Source: Microbulbifer flavimaris
Lineage (GTDB): Bacteria > Pseudomonadota > Gammaproteobacteria > Pseudomonadales > Cellvibrionaceae
Direction: 5' to 3'
Length of the DNA stretch: 64,000 nucleotides
Assembly: GCF_001641755.2 (NCBI RefSeq)
Contig: NZ_LRFG02000001.1
Location: 1 to 64,000 of the forward strand
Shown piece by piece: positions 52,557 to 62,148 of this stretch. Below the pieces are notes generated by a model. The model was given only the letters and a program-made list of their open reading frames with translations, was not told where the DNA came from and did not search any database. Both the position numbers and the translations under genes were made by a program. How positions within the stretch are numbered: position 1 is the stretch's first letter; the number at the start of each line of letters is the position of its first letter.

Positions 52557-52582
52557 AAAGCGCGGCGCCCGTCGCGCTTTTT
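52557..52582 (+). terminator. Terminator of the carbonic anhydrase gene
   Basis: AAAGCGCG / CGCGCTTT perfect 8-bp stem with an 8-base loop and a run of five T. Confidence 0.85.
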
Positions 52583-52714
52583 CGTTTGCGGAGGTCCCGA
52601 TTGTGCCAGTGCGGTGATCAGCCCCCGAGATGTACGCAACACTGTTCTACCTGCGGCAGCAAACTGCAGAATTCCTGCTACACTGAAAGATGGACTGACA
52701 ATAAAATTTAGCGC

Positions 52715-53065
52715 ATGGTGCAGGTCAAAGAAATCATCGACGATTACACCAGTTCACTGGCCCCGCTGAGGCGGGAGCGTGTGAAGGCCCTGCACCAATT
52801 CATCCTCACGCAATACCCCGACACACAGGTCTCCCTGCAATACCGCATGCCCACCTACCATCGGGGCAGCGGCTGGGTATCGGTAGCCAGTCAGAAGCAT
52901 CATATCTCGCTCTACACCTGTGATCGGCAGCATATCCAGCCCTATATTGATCGCCACCCGGAAGTGAAGTGTGGCAAGGGCTGTCTGAATTTTCGCGATA
53001 ACGATGAGATGGACTGGGCCGCACTGAATCCGGTGCTGCACTCTGCTTTCAGCAAGAACCACTAG
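52715..53065 (+). CDS. DUF1801 domain protein
   Basis: A 116-residue YdhG/DUF1801-like protein: VKEIIDDYTSSLAPLRRERVKALHQFI, then YRMPTYHRG and SQKHHISLYTCD, ending in a region with CGKGCLNFRDNDEMDW. The fold is related to iron-chaperone frataxin-like proteins in some annotations, but function is not established. It is followed after 25 bp by the TfoX-N gene; homologues of these two are often neighbours. Confidence 0.82.
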   Translation: MVQVKEIIDDYTSSLAPLRRERVKALHQFILTQYPDTQVSLQYRMPTYHRGSGWVSVASQKHHISLYTCDRQHIQPYIDRHPEVKCGKGCLNFRDNDEMDWAALNPVLHSAFSKNH

Positions 53066-53090
53066 CAAGGACCAATCAAAGGAGGTTGCT

Positions 53091-53414
53091 ATGGCTTACA
53101 ACGAAGAACTGGTCGAGAAGGTACGAGAACTACTACAGGAGAGTGATGGCCTGACGGAGAAGCAGATGTTTGGCGGTCTTGCCTTCATGCTGAACGGCAA
53201 TATGGCCTGTGGCGTAGTGGGTGAGGAATTAATGGTTCGTGTAGGGCCGGATAATTATCAGGAAGCCCTGGGCGAACGCTATACCCGTCCCATGGACTAC
53301 ACCGGGCGGCCATTGAAAGGCATGGTATATGTCGAAGAAGACGCCATCGCTGCAGACCTCGATGAGTGGGTCAACCGCGGTGTCGAGTTCGCGGGCTCAC
53401 TGCCGCCCAAGTAA
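53091..53414 (+). CDS. TfoX/Sxy N-terminal domain protein
   Basis: A 107-residue protein containing only the TfoX N-terminal domain: LTEKQMFGGLAFMLNGNMACGV, then EELMVRVGPDNYQEAL and a TGRPLKGMVYV block. Full-length TfoX/Sxy controls natural competence, but this short form lacks the C-terminal domain, so a competence role should not be assumed. GGAGG lies 6 bases upstream of the ATG. Probably co-transcribed with DUF1801. Confidence 0.86.
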   Translation: MAYNEELVEKVRELLQESDGLTEKQMFGGLAFMLNGNMACGVVGEELMVRVGPDNYQEALGERYTRPMDYTGRPLKGMVYVEEDAIAADLDEWVNRGVEFAGSLPPK

Positions 53415-53700
53415 AAGCACGCACGAGGGCGGCAACACAACTTACAGGCATCACTGTGAGAGCCCGGCGGTTTGCGTTCAGGCACCGCCGGGGCGAACGG
53501 ATTCTTAAGACTCTCCATTTACCAGCGGTAACCTTCCCCTTTCCTCTGGCCCGCATGGCCACTCCAGGTCGAGCCGCGGGGGCAGCTAACTTGGTTCGAT
53601 TACGACCGGGTCAGGCTGATTCCTGCGGATAAAAAGCTTGTCACTGTAATACCTGGTTTCGCTCCTGGCCGCTTCGGTTTCAATCGATTGTCACTTGGCT

Positions 53701-54153
53701 ATGCTTACCGAAACTGGAGCGAGGACCCCCGTATTGCCAGCGCACTGGGAGCATTTCAGTCACGAGGCGGATATGGGGGTGCGCGGGGTGGGTGATTCGC
53801 TGGCCGAGGCGTTTGCGCAGGTCGCTCTGGCCATGACGGCAATCATTACTGATCCGTCAATGGTGAGACACACAGAGCGCGTTGACATCCACTGTGCATG
53901 TCCGGATCGGGAGCTGCTGTTGGTGGACTGGCTGAATGCGCTGGTCTACGAAATGGCCTGCCGCAATATGCTGTTTTCACGTTTTCAAATACAGATCGAG
54001 GACGGCAGTCTGTCGGCCGCTGCCTGGGGTGAGCCTGTGGAGCGCAAGCGCCACCGTCCCATTGTTGAGGTAAAAGGGGCCACCTACACCGCGCTGCGGG
54101 TAAATCAACAGAAAGACGGCAGCTGGATCGCCCAGTGCGTTGTCGACGTGTGA
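53701..54153 (+). CDS. Archease, RtcB cofactor
   Basis: Archease promotes the guanylylation and turnover of the RNA ligase RtcB. The 150-residue protein has the family features: [13 protein letters not shown] near the start (metal-binding Asp), [29 protein letters not shown] and a C-terminal [11 protein letters not shown] with terminal VVDV. ATG 53701 is used; TTG 53695 is an alternative and neither has a clear Shine-Dalgarno. rtcB follows after 6 bases. The 286 bp upstream of it contain no other gene. Confidence 0.9.
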   Translation: MLTETGARTPVLPAHWEHFSHEADMGVRGVGDSLAEAFAQVALAMTAIITDPSMVRHTERVDIHCACPDRELLLVDWLNALVYEMACRNMLFSRFQIQIEDGSLSAAAWGEPVERKRHRPIVEVKGATYTALRVNQQKDGSWIAQCVVDV

Positions 54154-54159
54154 AAGCCG

Positions 54160-55593
<1,434 letters not shown>

Positions 55594-55703
55594 TGAGGGA
55601 AGGCTCGACCAGCGGCGGCTCTACAATGAGAAACAGATGATCGCGTATCACCGGCGCGGATAACGTAACTGTGCCGGGGAGAAAAAAGCAGACGGAGCCA
55701 GTA

Positions 55704-56582
55704 ATGACCACAGTGACGTTAAACAACGGCGTTGAAATTCCGCAGATCGGTTTTGGCACCGCTGCCATTGGTGAATGGCAGCAGGACGACAGTTTTGTCA
55801 CCGACACCATTCTCAAGGCAATGGCCATTGGCTACCGTCACTTCGACACTGCCTCCGTGTATGGCAACGAACGCGCTTTGGGGCGCGCAATTCTCGAGTC
55901 GGGTATCCCCCGCCAGGAGCTGTTTGTCACCAGCAAAGTCTGGGATACCGAGCAGGGCTCAAAAACGAAGGAGGCCCTCGAGCGTAGCCTGGAGCGGCTG
56001 CAGCTGGAGTATCTGGATCTCTATCTCGTGCACTGGCCGGTGCCTGCCTACACCCGGGAGACCTGGGAGGTAATGGAGTCTCTCTGTGATGACAGGAAAA
56101 TCCGTGCGTTGGGGCTCTCCAATTTTCGCAAGTCGGATATCGAGCAGATCGCCACCTTTGCTCGCATCAAGCCCACCTATAACCAGCTGGAGGTGCACCC
56201 GTACCTGACCCAGCAGGAGCTGGTGGACTACTGCCAGTTCCACAAGATTGCAGTGTCATGCTGGTCGCCGCTGGGCTCGGGCAGTTGGAGTGGGGTGGAG
56301 ACCAAAGAGAAGCCCATCGTCGATCCCGTGATCATCGCCCTGGCAGACAAGTATGGTGTGAGTGCCGGTCAGATTATTCTCAAGTGGGATATCCAGCAGG
56401 GGCGGATTGTGATCCCGAAAGCCGAGAAGCTGGAGCACATTACCGCCAACTTCTCGCTGTGGGACTTTGAGTTGACCGATGAGGACATCGAGTCGATCAA
56501 TGCCCTGAACCGCGATCACCGGTTCGGGGCGGATCCGGACAGCGCCCACGAGGGCAACAGGAAAGTTGCCGTGCCCGATTGA
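55704..56582 (+). CDS. Aldo/keto reductase
   Basis: NADPH-dependent carbonyl reductase of the AKR superfamily, 292 residues. The catalytic tetrad is visible: FDTASVYGNE (Asp, Tyr), TSKVW (Lys) and LVHWP (His). The cofactor region near the C-terminus has IPKAEKLEHITAN. It resembles AKR5/2,5-diketo-D-gluconate reductase-type enzymes, but substrate cannot be given. ATG 55704 is preferred over the upstream frame, with GGAG 8 bases before it. Confidence 0.92.
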   Translation: MTTVTLNNGVEIPQIGFGTAAIGEWQQDDSFVTDTILKAMAIGYRHFDTASVYGNERALGRAILESGIPRQELFVTSKVWDTEQGSKTKEALERSLERLQLEYLDLYLVHWPVPAYTRETWEVMESLCDDRKIRALGLSNFRKSDIEQIATFARIKPTYNQLEVHPYLTQQELVDYCQFHKIAVSCWSPLGSGSWSGVETKEKPIVDPVIIALADKYGVSAGQIILKWDIQQGRIVIPKAEKLEHITANFSLWDFELTDEDIESINALNRDHRFGADPDSAHEGNRKVAVPD

Positions 56583-56625
56583 GGCTTAGTAAGACCGCCA
56601 GGCCAGATTTCCGGAGAGCCGTTAC

Positions 56626-57255
56626 TCAGCCGCGCAGTGTGCCGGCGCCTCTGGCCAGAAGCTGGCCGAGTCGGATTCCCAGGGCAACCGCAATCCCGAC
56701 ACAAACACCACTGGCGACACCCCAGAAGTGTGTTTCGAATATCACCGCCACACCCGTCCAGCGCTCCACGACCGAGCCCATGGTGCCGAACCATTCCGAG
56801 TACACCTTGACGGAAAGCAGCAACAGCAGGAAGAGGCCCCGCCAGCGCGAGGAGCGTTCGAAGATTTCCACCGTCGCACCCAGTGCCAGCAGCGCATGAA
56901 TCAAACCGGACAATCCGAGAAAGTCATCCAGCCGGTCTGCGAAGATAAAGAGAGAGAGTCCAGTCAGGAGGCTCAGCGTGACCAGCCCTATCAACACATG
57001 GTGCTGGGGCTGGCGGTTGGTGAACAGTGTCCAGCACAGCACCAGCGCCAGGCAGTTCACCAGCAGGTGGTTGAGATTGGCATGCACGAAGTGCCCGCTG
57101 ACAAGCCGCCAATAGTCCCCATCGAGAATCAGCGCCCGCTCATAGCGGAACAGCTCCTCCAGATTGTAAGGGGCAAAGAAAACGGCACATGCCAGGGCGA
57201 CGGTCAGGCTTGGTACGGCCCAGTGGCTGATGGTGTTCCTCAGGGTTTGAAACAT
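56626..57255 (-). CDS. rrtA: Rhombosortase
   Basis: A 209-residue rhomboid-family intramembrane serine protease of the rhombosortase type, which processes GlyGly-CTERM surface proteins of the type II secretion pathway. Six hydrophobic segments are seen. Motifs are SGHFVHANLNHLLVN, the nucleophile in GLSGLIHALLALG (S116) and the His in ETHFWGVASG (H176). It converges on the aldo/keto reductase gene. No protein with an obvious GlyGly-CTERM tail is encoded in this window. Confidence 0.85.
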   Translation of the reverse strand: MFQTLRNTISHWAVPSLTVALACAVFFAPYNLEELFRYERALILDGDYWRLVSGHFVHANLNHLLVNCLALVLCWTLFTNRQPQHHVLIGLVTLSLLTGLSLFIFADRLDDFLGLSGLIHALLALGATVEIFERSSRWRGLFLLLLLSVKVYSEWFGTMGSVVERWTGVAVIFETHFWGVASGVCVGIAVALGIRLGQLLARGAGTLRG

Positions 57256-57305
57256 TGTGAGTTCGCTCTTTTTATTCTTTTGTTCTCAGCCATTACCTGC
57301 TCAAT

Positions 57306-57971
57306 TCAGGTTGAGACAGCGGCCGGCTTCCTCGGGAAGCTTGCTGAATGTCCATCCGGGCTGGAGGGAGTGCCATGTTCAAGCGCTCCGCGGCGCGCAA
57401 GCTGTACCAGTGAGGGCTCCCGTTCTGCCTTCTGGTTTTGCACCCGCAAGGCTTCGCGGTAGACCTTGTCGGACACGATATATTCCTCGGCCAGCTGGTT
57501 GATCTCGCTGTAGCGGGCATTCAGCTCCGCAATCTTCATCGACAGGTGTTCGAGGTCCAGTATGCCATCAAAATACAGGGCGATGAGACGCTCGCACTCA
57601 CGGGCAATGGCCAGATATTCATTGCCCACCTCCCGGTGCCCCTCGTAGTTTTTCTTGAAGTTGAAAAAGGTCTGGACACCACCGAGCAGCGCAGTCAGCA
57701 GTGCCAGTGCGGCCCCGGCCCATTTGGTCCAGTCCGGCAGTTCCGCATTGATCAGGGAGAAAAACAGTGAGCCCAGGAACAGGTTGATCACCACAATTGG
57801 CACCCCGCAAAGCACATGCAGGTTGCGGCCCCGCATGGATGCGCGGAAGTGGCTGTGCTTGCACAGGTGGGCGTTCCAGCGGAGCTTGTCCAGCACCTCA
57901 ACCGTATTGGGGATAGCGTTTGGTGCTTTTTCAGAAGCAGAAGCGGGGGCGGAAGGTGGATAGGTCGCCAT
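57306..57971 (-). CDS. SLATT-like two-helix membrane protein
   Basis: A 221-residue protein with a disordered N-terminus, RWNAHLCKHSHFRASMRGRN, two membrane helices (about 52-74 and 84-104) and a long cytoplasmic helix starting FFNFKKNYEGHREVGNEYLAIARECERL. This layout fits the SLATT domains, predicted pore-forming effectors in nucleotide-signalling conflict systems. No cGAS/DncV-like nucleotidyltransferase or other defence gene is adjacent. ATG 57971 overlaps by one base the stop of the preceding 86-residue frame (TGATG), suggesting coupling. Family assignment is from pattern, not a search. Confidence 0.68.
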   Translation of the reverse strand: MATYPPSAPASASEKAPNAIPNTVEVLDKLRWNAHLCKHSHFRASMRGRNLHVLCGVPIVVINLFLGSLFFSLINAELPDWTKWAGAALALLTALLGGVQTFFNFKKNYEGHREVGNEYLAIARECERLIALYFDGILDLEHLSMKIAELNARYSEINQLAEEYIVSDKVYREALRVQNQKAEREPSLVQLARRGALEHGTPSSPDGHSASFPRKPAAVST

Positions 57972-58231
57972 CAATCTACCGGGTCCTTTTGGCTGCAGGC
58001 GGAAAGGCCCATTGTGCCTGCTTGCCGGGCAACTTTCAGCAGGGAGCGCAGGGGGGCTGCAGTTGGGGGGAGCGGACTGCCCGAGTCGGCAGTCCGCCCG
58101 CTTAACCGCAGCAGGTCAAGAGGTTCCGTTTCGGCCGCCGTCCCGGGGATTGGGGCACTGCGCCACGGTCTCAGGAACATGGCCACCAGCGCCGTTATCC
58201 CGAGTAGCCAGCAGTATTGAATACTGGCCAC
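57971..58231 (-). CDS. 86-aa membrane-anchored protein coupled to the SLATT gene
   Basis: Not recognised. The frame starts with GTG (58231) and encodes MASIQYCWLLGITALVAMFL, a probable single helix, then Pro/Ala/Ser-rich polar sequence. Its TGA shares one base with the ATG of the SLATT-like gene, the classical sign of translational coupling. GAGG lies only 3 bases from the GTG, a short spacing. It may be a real small partner of the SLATT protein or an untranslated leader. Confidence 0.4.
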   Translation of the reverse strand: MASIQYCWLLGITALVAMFLRPWRSAPIPGTAAETEPLDLLRLSGRTADSGSPLPPTAAPLRSLLKVARQAGTMGLSACSQKDPVD

Positions 58232-58394
58232 CTGCCTCAGCGACGAGGATTCAGTCCAGGGTGCAGTTTTGATATGCAGACAGATTGAGAAGGGAGGTTG
58301 TAAAGAGCCGCAGGAAGTTGACCAATAATTCTCCGGTCGGACGTCAGGGCTCTTGGCTATATCTCACTATGTGGTCTGGCCGGGGCCTCCACGT

Positions 58395-59021
58395 TCATTG
58401 CCCTGATTTGGGGTTACAGCGCATTTCCTCCGCCCCAAATCCCCAGGTTATCCGCACCCCTTCCCGGTTCTCCCATAAGCTCTCATTGCGGCCCTGGTAC
58501 CGGGTGCCGCTGGCGCTGGGCTGGCGGTACATGAGTGAGACTCTGTCTCCGCGCTCGGCAATCAGGGTGGGTGGGTCCGTCTCGAAATAAGTCACTACCA
58601 GTTCGTTGGCCGGGTTGCCGTCACAGGCAAAGAACACAGGCCCTTTTGACGGCACCAGGCGGTAGCGGGCCTGCAGCTCGGCGATTCGCTGGTGGTAACT
58701 CTCCTCCACACAGGCTCGCCTGTTGTCGCTCTTCCAGCACTCGTTGCGGCCCTTGATCCAGCCCCGCTGTTCGGCTTTCAGCGTCGGCGGATGTTCATTG
58801 GTTGCCTTCTTGCTCGCAGCGGCGTACACCTCGGCCAGCTTGCGATCCAGGGCGGAGAGTTGCTGGTCTGCGCAGACCAGGGCCTCCATGCTGCCGCGCT
58901 GCGCCTGGCTGCAGTCGAAGGAGGGGCCGGACCTCTCCGCGGCGAGACCAGCGGTCGCAGCGACCGCACAAGAGGCCATGAGGAGGCGACAAATACCGGC
59001 GGCTACTGGGGTGGGCTTCAT
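58395..59021 (-). CDS. Periplasmic LprI-like/MliC two-domain putative lysozyme inhibitor
   Basis: A 208-residue exported protein. A signal peptide (about 1-28, ending GLAA) is followed by an LprI/DUF1311 domain: SFDCSQAQRGSMEALVCADQ, LSALDRKLAEVY and LKAEQRGWIKGRNECWK, with conserved cysteines. The C-terminal half matches MliC: PVFFACDGN, VVTYFETDPPTLIAERGD and a final EEMRC. Both domain families include lysozyme inhibitors, so protection against lysozyme is a reasonable prediction. ATG 59021 is used because the signal peptide starts there. Confidence 0.82.
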   Translation of the reverse strand: MKPTPVAAGICRLLMASCAVAATAGLAAERSGPSFDCSQAQRGSMEALVCADQQLSALDRKLAEVYAAASKKATNEHPPTLKAEQRGWIKGRNECWKSDNRRACVEESYHQRIAELQARYRLVPSKGPVFFACDGNPANELVVTYFETDPPTLIAERGDRVSLMYRQPSASGTRYQGRNESLWENREGVRITWGFGAEEMRCNPKSGQ

Positions 59022-59278
59022 GGAGGGAATCCTGTAGTCAGTCCTTATTGGCAAGAATAGACGTCCCGGTGAGGGAAAAGGCGGAACCTCAAGGTCATGA
59101 CCCTGCGGGTGATACCGGGCATGCCGATCGCGGCATAACTCTCATAGTGTTTTGCGGTACCCTATCCGGCTGAGAGTAGAGGATGCCCGGTTCACCAGGG
59201 CATGCCGGTCGCTCTCGCGATGAGAATGATCACAAGCATAAGAAGGCCGGTTTGCACGGCCAAAGGTAGGAACTTTCC

Positions 59279-60655
59279 ATGGCGTTTTCGCGGCAGCACT
59301 TTATTGTCCTGGGCCCGCTTCTGGCCGTTGCCTTTTTCGCATTGCTCAATGCCATGGGTATGTCCTACCTGCCTGCGGTCACGGCTGCCATCACCCTGCT
59401 GACGGTGATCTGGTGGGTCACCGAGGCGTTGCCAATACCGGCAACTTCGCTGGTGCCTTTTGTGCTGTTGCCGCTGTTCGGGGTGGCGGACCACAAGCTG
59501 GTGGCCTCGTCACTGGGCAGCCATGTGATCCTGTTGCTGATGGGAGCCTTTATGCTCTCCAAGGCCCTCGAGAGGAGCGGTGCCCACGAGCGGCTGGCTC
59601 TTTACATGTTGCGCCTGGTGGGGGTGTCCAGTGGGCGCCGGCTGGTGCTGGGCTTTATGCTGGCGGCGGGCCTGCTCAGCATGTGGATCTCCAATACCGC
59701 CACCACCCTGATGATGCTGCCCATTGCGCTCGCCATTCTGTCCCGGATTGAAAACCGCAAGCTTACCGTGGCACTGGTGCTGGGTATTGCCTATGCCGCC
59801 AGCCTCGGTGGCGTGGGCAGCCCCATCGGCACCCCGCCCAATGTGATTTTTATGGGGATTTATGAGGAGGTCACCGGGCGCGGCTTCAGTTTCCTGGAGT
59901 GGTTATTCATCGGTTTACCGGTGGTGCTGGTGACCCTGCCTCTCATGGCCCTCTGGCTAACCCGTGGTGTAAAGCTGGAAAGCCCCATCGAACCGCCCAC
60001 CATCGGGGCCTGGCGGCCGGAAGAAGTGCGCACGCTGGCAGTATTCGGCATCGCTATTCTGGCCTGGGTAACCCGCAGTGAGCCCTTCGGTGGCTGGAGC
60101 GGCCTGCTCGGCATCGAAAGCGCTGGTGACAGCACTGTTGCCCTGGCTGCCGTGGTGCTGCTGTTTATTGTGCCGGATGGCCGGGGCGGGCGCCTGATGG
60201 ACTGGCAGACGGCAGAGAATATTCCCTGGGGCATGCTGCTGTTGTTTGCCGGTGGGATCGCCATTGCCAAGGGCTTCGCCGCATCCGGTCTCAGTGACAT
60301 GCTGGGCAACGGCCTGTCATTCCTCACGGCCATGCCCCTGTGGCTGATGCTGGTCTTGCTGTGCCTGTCGGTGACCTTCCTCACCGAGATCACCAGCAAT
60401 ACCGCCACCGCCACGCTGCTGATGCCGATTCTCGCCGTTGCTGCCGAGTCCGCAGGCTTCGATCCCATGGTACTGATGATTCCCGCGGCTATGTGCGCCA
60501 GCTGCGCCTTTATGCTGCCGGTCGCCACTGCGCCGAACGCCATCGCCTACGGTACCGGTGTGATCAGGATGCAGGATATGGTGCGGGAGGGTGCGGTGCT
60601 CAGTGTGCTGGCATCGCTGATTGTCGCGGGGATGAGTTGGTTACTACTGGTTTGA
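59279..60655 (+). CDS. SLC13/DASS-family anion symporter
   Basis: A 458-residue inner-membrane transporter of the divalent anion:Na+ symporter family. About eleven hydrophobic segments are present. The two pseudo-symmetric SNT motifs are intact: MWISNTATTLMMLPIA (about 139-154) and TEITSNTATATLLMP, as is SPIGTPPNVIF and the C-terminal SCAFMLPVATAPNAI. Substrates of the family include C4-dicarboxylates, citrate and sulfate; proximity to TCA genes is too loose to choose. AGGAAC precedes the ATG. Confidence 0.92.
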   Translation: MAFSRQHFIVLGPLLAVAFFALLNAMGMSYLPAVTAAITLLTVIWWVTEALPIPATSLVPFVLLPLFGVADHKLVASSLGSHVILLLMGAFMLSKALERSGAHERLALYMLRLVGVSSGRRLVLGFMLAAGLLSMWISNTATTLMMLPIALAILSRIENRKLTVALVLGIAYAASLGGVGSPIGTPPNVIFMGIYEEVTGRGFSFLEWLFIGLPVVLVTLPLMALWLTRGVKLESPIEPPTIGAWRPEEVRTLAVFGIAILAWVTRSEPFGGWSGLLGIESAGDSTVALAAVVLLFIVPDGRGGRLMDWQTAENIPWGMLLLFAGGIAIAKGFAASGLSDMLGNGLSFLTAMPLWLMLVLLCLSVTFLTEITSNTATATLLMPILAVAAESAGFDPMVLMIPAAMCASCAFMLPVATAPNAIAYGTGVIRMQDMVREGAVLSVLASLIVAGMSWLLLV

Positions 60656-60769
60656 AACTGGCTGTTTGATTTTTCGCGCTATGGCCCCTCGGTTGGGTAA
60701 GTTCGTTGCCGAACCGAGCAGTGAACTGACGAGGGCTCGCGTGTTAAACGGAGACCCGTGGGGGAACAC

Positions 60770-61099
60770 ATGCAGAAAAAAATATATGAAGACCTGAAAG
60801 ATCAACTCCTGGCTATGCAGAGTGAGCTTTCAGTAACGGATGTCCCAGACCAGACGGCTACTGTCGAGCTGGACCAGAGCCGTGTCGGACGCCTTTCACG
60901 TATCGATGCGCTCCAGTCCCAGCAGCTTGCCATGGAGGCTGAACGGCGCCGACAGCGTCTGCGGCTTGCCGTTGATGCCGCGCTGCTGCGAATGGAGGAG
61001 GGAGACTGTGGCCTCTGTTGTCACTGTGGCGATGAAATCGCCATCCAGCGACTGCAGTTCGATCCCACAATCACCGGCTGTATCAATTGTGCTGCTTAG
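60770..61099 (+). CDS. DksA/TraR-type C4 zinc-finger protein
   Basis: A 109-residue protein with a helical, Arg/Gln-rich N-terminal half resembling the DksA coiled coil and a C-terminal zinc finger CGLCCHCGD...GCINCA. DksA-like proteins insert into the RNA polymerase secondary channel; the short TraR-like members are less studied. ATG 60770 (GGGGGA upstream) and GTG 60758 (GGAGA upstream) are both plausible starts. It is monocistronic between the transporter and a phosphatase gene. Confidence 0.85.
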   Translation: MQKKIYEDLKDQLLAMQSELSVTDVPDQTATVELDQSRVGRLSRIDALQSQQLAMEAERRRQRLRLAVDAALLRMEEGDCGLCCHCGDEIAIQRLQFDPTITGCINCAA

Positions 61100-61307
61100 T
61101 GCCCCGTTGCTGGCCGCAGCTGGCCCATTTTCTCGCCAATGATCATCTTCAAATCCATCTATCCTGACCGGCTTTTGATAAGCGCACAGAAACTCCGGGG
61201 CTGATCGCCCAGTTCAATCTTCTCTCCCATCGGGGCGCCAGAGGCCTCTCAATCCCGAGGGCCGGAACTAGGCTTGCGGGTGCAGCACAGCGCAACCGAG
61301 GAAGCCG

Positions 61308-62123
61308 ATGGGCACGTTCCTGAAAGTTGGCCCGAATACCCGTGGCAGGGACTTTGTCGTGGGGGATGTACACGGTCACTTCTCCCAACTGCAACGACAG
61401 CTGGATTCCCTTGCATTCGATACTCAGGCGGACAGGCTGTTCTGCGTAGGTGACGTCGTTGATCGCGGGGCTGAGAGCGAGGCCATGCTCGCCATGGTGG
61501 ATCAAAGCTCCTGTTTCAGTGTTCTGGGTAACCATGAGGCGATGATGATCGCCGGGTTCGAGGACCCGGACAGTGCGGGTCTCCATCTCTCGAACGGTGG
61601 AGACTGGTTTTATCGCCTGCCTGAACCTCAGCGGCAGCTATATGCGGAGCAGGCGAGGGCCTGGCCCTGGGCGATAGAGATCGACACCGGTGGCGGCAGG
61701 GTCGGGCTGGTGCACGCCAATGTTCCCCGGGGTAGCTGGGGCGAGGTCACCATTCAGCTACAGAACATGGCGGCGGATTGGCAGTCAGGCGCCTCCCTGA
61801 CCAGCCATGCAGTGGAGTATGCCGCCCAGAACCTGCTCTGGAACCGTACCCTGGTACTACGCCTCTATCGGGAGTTCCTTGAGGTGGAGACCAACAAACA
61901 GAAAATATTTGCCCACCAAAAAGCGTCGGGGGCCAGAGAATGGGTGGCAGAGGGAGCCCCGGACCAGCTGGCGCCATTTGAGATTGAGCAAATTGACGGC
62001 GTGTATATGGGGCACACCTATGTGCCGGTGCCGATCCAGGTGGGAAGGTGCCATTTTCTTGATACCTATCGGGGTGAACCGGGTGAGGCGTTGAGCATTG
62101 TCTGCATCAACGCCCCTCAATGA
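61308..62123 (+). CDS. PphA/PrpA-like metallophosphoesterase
   Basis: A 271-residue protein with the PPP-family signature in order: GDVHGHFSQL, GDVVDRGAES, GNHEAMM, then His residues in LVHANVP and MGHTYVP, forming the dinuclear metal site. Bacterial members include serine/threonine phosphatases PphA/PrpA and diadenosine tetraphosphatase; length and GDVHG spacing fit PphA better. The physiological target is unknown. The 208 bp upstream have no recognised gene. Confidence 0.88.
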   Translation: MGTFLKVGPNTRGRDFVVGDVHGHFSQLQRQLDSLAFDTQADRLFCVGDVVDRGAESEAMLAMVDQSSCFSVLGNHEAMMIAGFEDPDSAGLHLSNGGDWFYRLPEPQRQLYAEQARAWPWAIEIDTGGGRVGLVHANVPRGSWGEVTIQLQNMAADWQSGASLTSHAVEYAAQNLLWNRTLVLRLYREFLEVETNKQKIFAHQKASGAREWVAEGAPDQLAPFEIEQIDGVYMGHTYVPVPIQVGRCHFLDTYRGEPGEALSIVCINAPQ

Positions 62124-62148
62124 ACCGATTAGCGTAGCGACAGGCCGG

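Noticed and set aside
53091-53414. Competence regulator TfoX/Sxy
   Set aside because: Only the N-terminal domain is present; such short proteins are widespread outside competence systems.
53589-53606. tRNA T-loop-like GGTTCGATTACGACC
   Set aside because: No acceptor stem, anticodon arm or CCA end can be formed around it. The GGCTCGATTC at about 43130 fails likewise.
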